Source of the DNA: Cryptomeria japonica
Taxonomy: Eukaryota; Streptophyta; Pinopsida; Cupressales; Cupressaceae
Length of the DNA stretch: 64,000 bases
Assembly (NCBI RefSeq): GCF_030272615.1
Contig: NC_081409.1
Span: 241,138,332 to 241,202,331 of the forward strand
Direction: 5' to 3'
The position numbers and the translations under genes were made by a program. Shown one piece after another: positions 32,104 through 42,300 of the stretch. Numbering within the stretch: the stretch's first letter is position 1; every line of letters starts with the position of its first letter. The notes below the pieces were generated by a model, which was given only the letters and a program-made list of their open reading frames with translations, was not told the DNA's origin and did not search any database.

Positions 32104-34330
32104 CTCCTGTCCTTCACTGGAGGCCGAGGGCGAAATTTATTCTGTGTACAATTTCTTGTTTTGCGAGGGCTTGCTAACTGATTCCTGGCCTTGAAGATGA
32201 CCTAACTTTGCCTTGTGAAGTGTTTGGAGACTTGAATTTTGAATATTTTAGCCAGAAAGGACAAAAGCACTCCTGTCCCTCTCCAAGGGACCAGGGCGAA
32301 AATGTTACTTAATGCATATTTGTCACTGACTTTTCTATTTTGTTTTGTGCAGGGTCTTCCGGAATGATGATCGAACGTGACTTGATGCTTTTGAAGATTT
32401 TGAAAGGCGAAAATGGTGAATTTTGAAGGTTAAAAGGAAAAGGCGCTCCTGTCCCTCTCCCAGGGTCCAGGGCGAAATTTTGAATTCCTTCATCTTGCAG
32501 TGAAAATAGGCTAAGTGTTGGATATGAATGGAAAACAAGCGATTCTCTCCACCCACCTGAAGAGGTTTTAGCTTGGAAAGGTGAAGGATTTTGTTTGAAT
32601 CATCAAAAGTGCTCCTGTCCCTCACTGAGGGACCAGGGCGAAAAGACTTATTTGAGTCATTCCTGGCCTTGTTTGGTCGATTCGAAACATCAAAGGCATG
32701 GTGGATGGCAAATTGAACGTAATAGAGCATCCAGATTTGATTAAAGGCAATGTAATGATGATGTTTTTGCCTAGAAGGTCAAAAGCGCTCCTGTCCCTCA
32801 CTGAAGGACCAGAGCGATTTTCTTTATATGGACAATTTTAGACCTTTCTTGGACATTAACTTTTATTCGTAGCGTGAAGTAAGATGAAATTTTCATTAGC
32901 AAAGGAATTTCGAGGTGAAAGATGAGGCAATTTCATCATGGTGACAAAAAGTGCTCCTGTCGCTCACTGAAGGACTGGAGCTTGAATTTCAAATTTGCAC
33001 TATTTTTGCAAGATTAAAGTGATTTTACAATTTGAAGAGGTCAAGGGAAGCATGTTTTGTCCATTGAATATAATTTAAGTGGTCTACAAAGGAGTAAATC
33101 AACCCAAGTGACAAAAAGTGCTCCGGTCCCTCACTGAAGGACCATGGTGTTTTTTCAAGTTTCTCCTCTTTGTTTGAGATTTTATGGCAAAACTTGACTT
33201 GGATGGGAAGGACGGATGATGTTTTATGCCTTAGATGCGATTGAAGGTTTAAAAGACAAGGAAATATACCATGAAGGCAAAAAGCGCTCCTGTCCCTCTC
33301 CAAGGGTCCAGAGCGATTTTCTAAAAAATGTAAATTTCTTGCAAAGACAAGGCAAGTGTTGTGATTGAAATGAATGGAATAAGGCATGATTAACCCATTG
33401 AAGATAATTTGGAAGGCTAGCAAAGGACAGACAAACTTGAATTTGCAAAAAGTGCTCCTGTCCCTCACCAAGGGACTAGGGCGAAAAACATGTTATCTAG
33501 CTTTTCTCTCCAAATTTGGACAAGTCTAGCCCAAGGCGCAAGTTTGAAATGATGTTTAAAATGCCTTGAGATGGAATTGAGATGCAAGAGTTGCAAATTT
33601 TGATGACAATTGGCAAAAGTGCTCTTGTCCCTCACCAAGGGACCAAGGCGAAATTTCCAAATAGGCCCATTTACCTTGCATTTTGAAATGATATTTTTAT
33701 TACCAAGACTCAAGAAGTGGTGAAATGTGATGTTCTACGCCTTGAGGGTAATTTGAAGTTGATATGATCAAGAATTTGTGCAATGGACTCAAAAGTGCTC
33801 CTGTCCCTCACTGAAGGACCAGGGCGATTTTTATGAAATCAACAATTTCCCTCTGAGATTATGCTAAGGCAAGGTTGTGCGAGATGGGAAGGATCTTCTA
33901 AAGCATTGTGAACAAAGATTTGCCTTCAAAACTTGATAATCCTAGCCTAAAATACAAAAAGCGCTCCTGTCCTTCACTGGAGGACCAGGGCAAAAATCTT
34001 GGGAGAGCCAATTTTGCCTTGTAAAAACAAGTTAAGCATGCATGGAACAAATGAAAGAGATCATTGCTTACTCCACAACGAGAATCAACAAATGAAAGAT
34101 GAAGGATTGAGGACAAAAGTGAAAAAGTGCTCCTGTCCCTCATTGAGGGACCAGGGCGAAAATGTCTTAAGGCACATTCCTTCTAGAGATCAAGTGAATT
34201 AAACGCAAGACTCCAATCAAAAACGCCATTTTAAGGTGCCTAGATGAAGTTTTGAACGTGAAAATGAGGAATGCAAGGCCTAGATTGAGAAAAGCGCTCC
34301 TATCCCTCTCCAAGGGACCAGAGCGAAGTC
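32104..34330 (+). repeat. 14-unit array with 166/176-bp spacing in U3 of C
   Basis: The core CTCCTGTCCCTCACTGAGGG (then ACCAGGGCG) or a variant starts at 32104, 32270, 32446, 32612, 32788, 32954, 33121, 33287, 33455, 33622, 33798, 33964, 34130 and 34297. Intervals are 166-168 bp in ten cases and 176 bp in three. The ~35-bp core is well kept and palindromic (TCCCTC/GAGGGA, CCTG/CAGG, CGC/GCG); the rest of each unit has diverged while keeping its length. Confidence 0.9.
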
Positions 34331-35113
34331 GTTAGCATTCATTATTTTTTTACCTTATTTCAACGTTAACATCCTCCAAATCGCATGAAATGCCAAAATC
34401 ACCAACTTTGAAATATTTGAAAAAATCAATTAGATTGGCATTTAATAAAGGCGCATGGCATTTAATAAATTAATTTTGAGCCTTAGAAAATCGAATTTTT
34501 TATTATTAAGGCATTTAAAATTAATTTTTGTTAAATTAAAATTAAAAGATGGAGCGCTTTGAGGTTTATTTTCATTCATTTTATTAAGTCGGCCTCTTGT
34601 TTTTGCAATTTTATTTATTTTTTGGCCTATTTTCATCAAGTCGGCCTATGGGGAGGTGAAGTGATGAGCGCCCTATATAATAGGGGTGTTTTGAGCAATT
34701 TTAAACAATCATTCACTCATTATTTCAAGTGCGAACTTGGAGAGCAAGAAGGAAGTGCGAAATCTGGTCTAGTTGGGACGAATTTACCTCAAGTGTTGAA
34801 GACTAAAGGAGGCGCATTTTGCTAAAGGAAGGACTTCGATCTACATTTTGCCTAGCCAAAATTCACCTTATTTTTTGCATCTTTTTTTTAGAATTAATTC
34901 TCAAGTGGAGGTATGGTGAGATCATCCTAGTCCCAATGTTGAAGTTTTGAATTTAGAACTTTAAGTTTTTGAAAATTGCGTGGTTAATTAGGAAATGATA
35001 ACTCAAGATTTATCATAAAGTTTCCTAATTAAAATCTTAAATCTTCCTTTCTACTCTATATTTCTACGTTGCAAAATATATTACTCATTATGAAATGTTG
35101 TGTAGGTGTCAAG

Positions 35114-37393
35114 ATGGCAACCCCAAAGGCAGGAGCATCCACTAGTCGTCCAGCTCTCATGAAGGAAGATCAGAGGAATGAAGAATTGGAGACCAAGATC
35201 GTGTCCAAGTGGAGCAACATTGGAGATACCAACTTGGGAAACTTCAGTGTCAAGAAGTTTCGAGAGGTCCCTTACATTGGAAAGCCATCACCTATCGCAA
35301 AGAGAATAATTGAAAGCGGCATCATCAAGGCAGCCGGTTTCCCTCCAGCAGTCCAGTGCCATGAGCTGATGATCGAGTGTGCTCGCCATTATGATCCACA
35401 ATCAAGATCGATCGTATCCAAGGAAGGGAACACTTTGGCATACCTTTCGGAGGAGGCTATAAGTGAAGCTCTCCATCTTCCAGAGCATAAAGATATGATT
35501 TACAAAAGCCTAGAAGGAGCCAGGTCGATGTATGAAGATGATCCAGACACTTGCTTGAGCATCATCAATAAGAATTGGTTACTCAAAAGTTGTCCTCGCC
35601 TGAGCAAGATTCCCAACACACCACATAGGATCGACTTTCAGGAGGAATACAGAGATTTGATAACTTTGTTCAATCGAGTTACAGGGGCCCCTCAAGCCTT
35701 CTATTTTAAGAAGTGGATGTTCTACTTCATCCAAGTGATAGTTCAAGGAAAAGGAACGATTCATTGGGCTAGAATTATTAGCCATAGCTTGGACGTGCAG
35801 TTGAGAAGACTAAAGCCTACCAAGTCATTCCACATGAGCTCATACGTCATATATGCCTTGATCAGGAGTTTCGAATATGCAGGACTACCTCACAGAGGAG
35901 TGATCGGAAGAGGACCCGGAGAAGTGAGAGTTTGTGACTCTTATGTTCATTTGCATCATCCACCTGGAAGTGACTACAAGTTAGTCAATGATACCTTCAC
36001 GATGAACATCACTAGGATATTGCAAGGCGGGATTCACAATCGACTATCTCTGGATGCGCAAGAGCTTGTGAAGAGGTATGGTGCTTGGTTCATCCAGTTT
36101 CCAAAGTTTACATATATCAGAGTTCATGGGTGTCCTTCACCTCCCTACATGTTGCTGAGGTATCCGACAGACAGGATAGTGCTACTCGAGGTGACTAGGC
36201 AGTTGGCAGACTATGCGAAGGCATTCAGACACAGGCATAGAAATGGAATTCCCGTGCCCATCATATTGGGGAATTCGGTTGAGGTATGTCCTAATGCTCT
36301 AGCCTTAGATGATGCAGAGAGGGAGTTGGCCTCATATTCATTCACGTTCTTTGCCTTAAGGGAGAATTTTGATCCTTATGGGTATATAGAAGAGACATAT
36401 GGTAGGAAGTATAAGCACGAATTTCAGGTAGAAGACTTTTGGATGAATCTCTCAAGTGATTTAGAAGTGAAAAGAAAGATGCATTCCAGATTACCTTTAG
36501 ATTTCATCAGGAAATGCAAAGTCTACAGAGTGGCCGATCGAGCTCAGGACAGTGGCAGACATCTCCAATCATCATATGACAGAGAAGACAAAGCAGTGAA
36601 GATAGATTGGAACGAGCCTGAGATTACAGACTTGAGAGCTTTGATGGCTCCAGTTTTGTCATGTACTCGCAGATGGGTGGATGTACAACATCAAAAGTTA
36701 AGAGAACAGAATATACCAATGACTTTTACTTTGGAGGAAAGACCAGAAGAAGGAGGAGCAAGTGCAAGTGAAGACAATTCTCATCCTAGAGGCGTGAAGA
36801 GGAAAGAAAGACCTGAGAAAAGGGAACCCTCCAAGAAGAAGCAAGAGGCCAATCGAGATCGCTCATCAGGTACATCATCTCGACATGAGAAAAGGACAAG
36901 TCAAGTTGAAGGACAAGAGATGACAATGCCTGAGGTTGATGAATCTATGGAGTTAATAGTACAAAATGATAGACTTGAGAAAGGGAAGGCACCTCAGCAT
37001 TCGTCAAGTCGATCTCCCCAAGTCAATGAGCTACATGAAGACAAGAATGATGATGAAGTGACATCTCCTCTCCGAGAAGACGAACCATTGCCTAAAGAAA
37101 TACAAGTTAGAGAAACGAGATCCGCCATTCCAGATTGGTTGAAGGAGAGACTGACAAGGGTGATTGTGATTGAGGATGAAGATAATGTAATTGACTTAGA
37201 GAGCCTTGTAGGGAATTCTCAGGAAGTAACGGAGAAGAAGAAGGCCACCAAGATGTCCAAGATGATCAGAGATGAGACAAGGTCCAGGAAGTTGCAGATA
37301 GCTACACCAACAGTGGACAAGTATGAAGGTGAAATCCTTGCAGAAGAGTATGATGTAGAAACATTTGAGCTTGGTCCACTCACTGCTGAGTAG
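35114..37393 (+). CDS. LTR-borne ORF of C, first part (759 aa)
   Basis: ATG at 35114 (context AAGATGG) is preferred over the upstream in-frame ATG at 35069. Residues about 60-90: RIIESGIIKAAGFPPAV and ELMIECARHYDP; about 190-230: FYFKKWMFYFIQVIVQGKG; about 322-360: GAWFIQFPKFTYIRVHG and RYPTDRIVLLEVTRQL; about 560-585: KRKERPEKREPSKKKQEANR, a likely nuclear localisation signal; about 730: QIATPTVDKYEGEILAEEY. It ends at TAG 37391-37393, but the same frame continues to 38314. The N-terminal logic (bulky residue before SEEAISEALHLP) loosely recalls plant mobile or transposon-associated domains; this is a weak guess. No enzyme motif, signal peptide or membrane helix is evident. Confidence 0.82.
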   Translation: MATPKAGASTSRPALMKEDQRNEELETKIVSKWSNIGDTNLGNFSVKKFREVPYIGKPSPIAKRIIESGIIKAAGFPPAVQCHELMIECARHYDPQSRSIVSKEGNTLAYLSEEAISEALHLPEHKDMIYKSLEGARSMYEDDPDTCLSIINKNWLLKSCPRLSKIPNTPHRIDFQEEYRDLITLFNRVTGAPQAFYFKKWMFYFIQVIVQGKGTIHWARIISHSLDVQLRRLKPTKSFHMSSYVIYALIRSFEYAGLPHRGVIGRGPGEVRVCDSYVHLHHPPGSDYKLVNDTFTMNITRILQGGIHNRLSLDAQELVKRYGAWFIQFPKFTYIRVHGCPSPPYMLLRYPTDRIVLLEVTRQLADYAKAFRHRHRNGIPVPIILGNSVEVCPNALALDDAERELASYSFTFFALRENFDPYGYIEETYGRKYKHEFQVEDFWMNLSSDLEVKRKMHSRLPLDFIRKCKVYRVADRAQDSGRHLQSSYDREDKAVKIDWNEPEITDLRALMAPVLSCTRRWVDVQHQKLREQNIPMTFTLEERPEEGGASASEDNSHPRGVKRKERPEKREPSKKKQEANRDRSSGTSSRHEKRTSQVEGQEMTMPEVDESMELIVQNDRLEKGKAPQHSSSRSPQVNELHEDKNDDEVTSPLREDEPLPKEIQVRETRSAIPDWLKERLTRVIVIEDEDNVIDLESLVGNSQEVTEKKKATKMSKMIRDETRSRKLQIATPTVDKYEGEILAEEYDVETFELGPLTAE

Positions 37394-38314
37394 GCACTAG
37401 ATGAGGCAACCGATTCATTTGAAGTACTTAAAGACAAGCTTAAGGAAGAAATGGAAAAGAATAGAAAGCTTGAGAGAGAGAGAGGTGCTTGGAGAGGCTA
37501 CTTTAGCCATCTCAATCAGCCCTTGGGACGTCAGGACCCAGCAGTGTCTCCTTTGCAAGCACTTCCCCTTGAGGCAGTTGGCGAGGCAGAGAGAGTCAAG
37601 AGCTTGGTTCAGCTTATGAGCTCTTGGATTGACAAATCCCACACAGTTGCCGTTGAATTTGTAACAAGAATGATGCAGACAATCCACCGAGCTATCCAGG
37701 TCCTTGAGATCGTCCACAACCTAATGATAACGATAGCCGCTTTCGCTCACACTAGAGATGTTATCATTCTTGTTCTGCAAGTAATCAGGCAAACACCAAG
37801 GAAGATCCTAGCACAAGAAAAGATAATCGATGGAGGAGCTCATAATTTACTTCAGTGGTCAACTCTACTCCAGATGAAAGAGGTTCTTTTCGAGGACATC
37901 AGCACCAAATGCAATCAAGTTGAGGGCGTCATCCATCCAATTCAGGATAAGGTGTTTGAGGTGTTGTGTACCATTCTTGGCAGGAGGATCGAAGTTGAGA
38001 CAAATGTGGACCTTCAAGAGTTGGAAGAAAGAGTCAAGGTCATCTTTTGCAAAGATGAGAATGTCATCACAGATGAGCAACGGGATCTAATGTTCGCTAC
38101 TATGCTCCTGATTGAGAAGATCAAAGAACTCGAGCCTGGATGGGATGCGGCTCTTCTCAAGGCCTTTGATCAAGTTATCCACTTAGAGGAACGGATGAGG
38201 AATCTTCCTAAGATTCCTATTGCTGAGATTGAGGGAATTGTGTCCAGATTCATTGCATATGCTAAGAAAGAGCATTGGAAAGAAAACAAGGTTCTAGAAG
38301 AGAGGTTGTTGTAG
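37394..38314 (+). CDS. LTR-borne ORF of C, continuation after in-frame TAG (306 aa)
   Basis: In the same frame as the first part, separated only by one TAG. Starts ALDEATDSFEVLKDKLKEEM, a coiled-coil-like run, then LGRQDPAVSPLQALPLEAVG and a long helical C-terminal part ending KENKVLEERLL. The relatives in B and copy 1 align straight across the stop (GRATKEQEREEFKDSVQK in copy 1), so the TAG interrupts an ancestral single protein of about 1,066 residues. An internal ATG at 37451 could give a separate 287-residue protein. Confidence 0.75.
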   Translation, partial: ALDEATDSFEVLKDKLKEEMEKNRKLERERGAWRGYFSHLNQPLGRQDPAVSPLQALPLEAVGEAERVKSLVQLMSSWIDKSHTVAVEFVTRMMQTIHRAIQVLEIVHNLMITIAAFAHTRDVIILVLQVIRQTPRKILAQEKIIDGGAHNLLQWSTLLQMKEVLFEDISTKCNQVEGVIHPIQDKVFEVLCTILGRRIEVETNVDLQELEERVKVIFCKDENVITDEQRDLMFATMLLIEKIKELEPGWDAALLKAFDQVIHLEERMRNLPKIPIAEIEGIVSRFIAYAKKEHWKENKVLEERLL

Positions 38315-38507
38315 ATGATGTGGCACCTTAATTATCATTGGTCTATGTTTCCTAGATTTTTGTGCCAATTAAATATTTGGCTATGCATTTAATAATGTTC
38401 AACTAAAAGGGGAACTTTTTGTAACAAACCCTAATTAGGGTTTAGGTGTCAGAATCTCAGCCATTGATCTTCTTTTGATCTGGGCCGTTCATTGTAATTG
38501 AGGATGC

Positions 38508-38515
38508 TATATATA
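38508..38515 (+). promoter_or_regulatory. LTR TATA box of C
   Basis: TATATATA about 195 bp after the ORF stop and about 870 bp before the LTR end, the same relative place as in B, A and the intronic copy. Confidence 0.65.
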
Positions 38516-39381
38516 CCCTCACTCATTTTAATTTTGTAATTAGCAATTAGCAATTAGATATTAGAGAGAAGCAGTTAGAAGTTAGAAGATTAGAGCTTTT
38601 GGAGAGAAGAAAGTTATTTTATAGCAAGATTGAGCATTGAAGAGAGAATTTCAAGCAATTGTTGTCTATTTTGGCTTTGAGATCAATAAAATATTGAAGT
38701 TATGGTGTTTTATTGCAATTCTTGTGGCTATCTTCATGGTTGTTTACTTTCTTGAATCATTCTCAGTCGAAGTAGTATTTAAGTTTGAAGGACTAAGTGT
38801 TGGGCTTGATCTTTGGTGAGACTCGCGTTCCAAACCACTAGCTTCTTAGTGATTGTAAGGACGCCTTGTGTGGTCAACTGGAGATATTTGGATTGCTTAA
38901 ACCTTCAATCATTATTGAACTATCGATATGTATCTTCATGGTAGTGTCTATAATTCTTGATGATTCAAAAAATCACTAATCACCTTAGAAGATCGCATCA
39001 ATTCTAGTAGAGTTGTAATTCCTTGGCAATACTGAAATTGGTAGAATCTTACCAAGTCTAGCCTACATTGAGTCATTCTTAGGATTAGATTAGAATTCAT
39101 CTCTTGCAAACCCTATCTTTTGATCTTTTTGAGAACTTGTTAGTTTTAGGAAAATTCTGTTCCTGCAGTTCGAAAACGTAAGGCCCCTTGAAGAAACAGC
39201 ATTCACAACGACCACTGGTGCTTATCCACACGTAGAGACCCTACATCGAAGAACCTTGGAGTCATCCTGATTGATCCTTTTTCGCGACATCTTCAGCAAT
39301 CAGAGGCTTTATTCAAGAGAGGATAAGGTACCCTTGGGTATTTTATTCTGTGTTTGATTGTGTACAAAATACACATCAACA

Positions 39382-39386
39382 ATAGT
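39382..39386. repeat. Target-site duplication ATAGT, right copy (C)
   Basis: Directly follows the LTR end CAACA; the interrupted B ORF resumes here. Confidence 0.93.
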
Positions 39387-42300
39387 CCAGTACCATTTTT
39401 TGAAAATGTCGATACCATGAGGGTGCAGGATGTCGGAGAGTGTAGGGATCTGTGCCTGGGTCCAAAAAAGAGCGTTCATGGGGGGAAGAGTAGCAGCAGC
39501 CACTTCCTGGAAGTGGAGGGATTCCCTCTTTACCTCTAATAACTTAACCAAAGTGGTTTCTCGGTGGTGAGCCATTTCCTTCACTTCCTCAAGGATTCGT
39601 TCTCCCCTTCTTCTGATGCCTTGTATCCATTCCTTGACGGCCCTTGCGGTGTCCCGTACTCCTTCAAATTCTGTTGTGGTCCTCTGTGCCAATGCTATCG
39701 GGGGAATGTGGGATTCGGAGGCATTGTGTAATGGTCTCAGGAGTTGATCGATTGACCCTTCGGCTTGCTCAGCACGAGCCCGATACATATTCTTCTCAGC
39801 TGTTATCTCTTCAAGTTGCCTGACTATGTTCTACACTGAATCCTTGAATTCCTCCTTTTCCTGTGCCTTAGTGGCTCGTCCGATGGGGACTGTTGTGATG
39901 CTATAATCTGCCAATGTGATCTGATCTGCTGGCTTGTCTACAGGCGAGGTGGCAATGTGGACAGTACGGTTCCTTTGCTCATCTTTAGTCTTTCTGAAAT
40001 ATGCCTTGGGCTTTTTCTTCCCCATAACTTTAGCTTGGTCTATGCGTGAGAATATGTGCTCGAGGTCGATAGGTGGTTTGGTGGCGGCCTTGCGTTGGGC
40101 TCTGGCAATTAACCATTCCTGAGGTACAGTCTGGGCTGACGCTATGGTTAAATTTTCACTCCGTTCTTTGATGTTTTCAGCCATCTCATCACAAATTTGC
40201 AGTTGTTCTGTTACCGAAGGGGTGGAGGTGCCAAGTTCCTTACTTGCAGCTGAACTTTCTCCCACTTCACTGAACAATTGTTTGGTGCCTTCGTGTAATG
40301 GTTTCTCTTTAGTCCTCTCGAGCTCGCGGGTCTCCCCTGCCCTTTGCTCTCCTTCAACGGTAGAGTCATCTTTGGTTGTATTATGGAGCAGCAGTTCATG
40401 GCGGCTCTATTGGGTGGGTTCATGCACTCCGATCCCTTGAATTGATGGAATCTCTCCTTCCTCTATTTGGTTACCCGGTTGGGTTGATTCAATGGCCCTT
40501 AGCTCAGCTTCTAGCATGTCGGGTGCGGGAGGATCATCAGCTCCAAATGCATCGATGTCACTTTGGGAAGGCGGAGCAGGTATATAATCTAATTCCACTA
40601 CATCGTCGGACGAACTGGGGTCCTTTGACGATGAAGTGACCTCTGGTCTCCTTATAGGAATCTTCTCCCTTCTTGTTCTCTTTGACGTTCGAGTCCCTCT
40701 GCAAGCCTTAGCCTTCTTTCTCTTCTCGGGTTTTTCAATTTCTTCCCTGGGTGCACTGGAAGTTCCCTCATCTTCAGAAGACTGAGAATCGAGGCTACCC
40801 ATTAGGTGGTAGGTGAACTGGACTCCCTCATGAATTAGTCTCTCAATTTGCTGATGCAACCATTGGTTTGTATATCTTGCTGGGGGTGCCATGAGTGCCT
40901 CAAAATCAGTGATCGGGTCTTGGGACCAATCAATGCCTAGCAAAAGATGTCTCACTGCCTCAAATTCCCGGACTTGCAGACAATTCCCTGAATCCGTGAG
41001 TTGATCCGGGACCTAGCGGTATTCAAAGAGTCGCATTTGCTGCACACTCAGCCTTGAATATTCACGCCTTCGGACCTCATAGTCATCAGAGCAGTTCTTC
41101 CAATAATCCTCAACTGATTCCTTTGCTGTGTACTGCTTGCCATAGGCTTTCTTTGCCAGGTTATCATGATCGAAATATTTTCTTGGAAAGTGCTCTTGTA
41201 GGCCATAAGGGGCCAGCTCTGCGAGGGATTCCTCTGCTAGGGTGGGGGTCTTCAGATGGACATCCTAATTGCCTATAATCATGGGGAATGCGAATCCAGC
41301 CTGCTTGCTCTCTCTGAGTAAGATGTCGGCCGGACGTGACTGCCTTGCGACCTCCATAAGAACTATTTTGTCAGTTGGGTACCGTGGAAGTCGGAGAGGG
41401 GCACCATCAAAGCCCGCTATTCGGATATAGAACCTTGGGAACTGGATGAACCAGGCTCTGTATCTCTGTACTAGAATAGTAGCTTGCTCTGAGAGCCTTA
41501 TGTGTAATCCTCCCTGCATTAGCCTGACCAGGCGCATTGTGAAGGTGTCATTGACGCGCTCATATTGGCCAACTGCATAACCTGGGCTGTTCTTTTCTCT
41601 TTGAGCTATATCTTGATAGTGTAGCTGCGGGTAACAATCATAGACCTTTATCTAACCAAGCCCATTCCCGATTTCACCTTTCATTATCAAACCTGGCAGC
41701 GGCTGGTTCCTGGCGAACATGTAGACCAAGTAAGTGGTCATAGTGATGTACTTTTTGCTCTCGAGCTCAATTAGCTGAGTGTGGATGTTGTCGCTTATAA
41801 TCTGGGCCCAGTCAAACTTGGACTTCCTAGCGAAGACTTGCTCTGTGAAATAAAACATCCACTCTTCAAAGTAGTTGGATATAGGAAGTCCCATAACACT
41901 GCTGAGTAATGTGACCATATCCCCATGCTCATTATGAAAGTCACTTCTTGGGGTCTTTTTCCCAATTTTTGCGCTTGGAGGCCTTCTCTCCTTGTACCAC
42001 TTTTCGTTGATCAATGTCCTGCATCTGGCCGGATTCATATCATATGCCCCCTGTGCTTCGTCTATAGTCGTGGCTGTGGGATTGTTTGGGAAGGGAATGT
42101 CGAATGCGTCGCCAATGGCCTCAGGAGTGAAGTTGGCGAGGGTCATATTCTCCTGGAGCACCAATCTAGAACCTCGCTGATAATGCCAGGTAACCTCTAC
42201 CACTAACTCACAGTTTTGTACTGTTGGAGGAAATCCCGCCGCTTGGGCGATGCCGCTTTCCACCATCAGTCTGGGCTTGCCATATGCGTTAGGGGAGAAG

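Larger units (their letters stand above)
31705..39381 (+). mobile_element. Unit C: 7,677-bp solo LTR carrying a complete-length ORF
   Basis: Termini TGTTGTGACC and ACACATCAACA match those of the 1,269-bp solo LTR at 17316-18584, and TSD ATAGT flanks the unit. Inside there is no second LTR start, no CAACA followed by a primer binding site, and no gag-pol. It is therefore one LTR, not LTR-internal-LTR. Order: 5' hairpins, 166/176-bp array (32104-34330), AT-rich spacer, ORF (35114-38314), TATA box (38508-38515), R-U5 of about 0.84 kb. It is inserted in the B 5' LTR ORF. Confidence 0.92.

Noticed and set aside
37391-37393. Programmed readthrough of TAG in the C ORF as in some Gag-Pol genes
   Set aside because: No known readthrough context, and homologues lack a stop at this codon. 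A simple mutation is more likely.
35114-37393. Assignment of the LTR-borne protein to the plant mobile domain or an envelope-like protein
   Set aside because: Only a loose local resemblance, no signal peptide or membrane helix, and no decisive motif visible; left unassigned.
31705-39381. Unit C as a classical LTR-internal-LTR element with a non-gag-pol internal ORF
   Set aside because: There is no second TGTTGTGACC start before 38314 and no CAACA plus primer binding site before the ORF. The unit has one set of LTR features.
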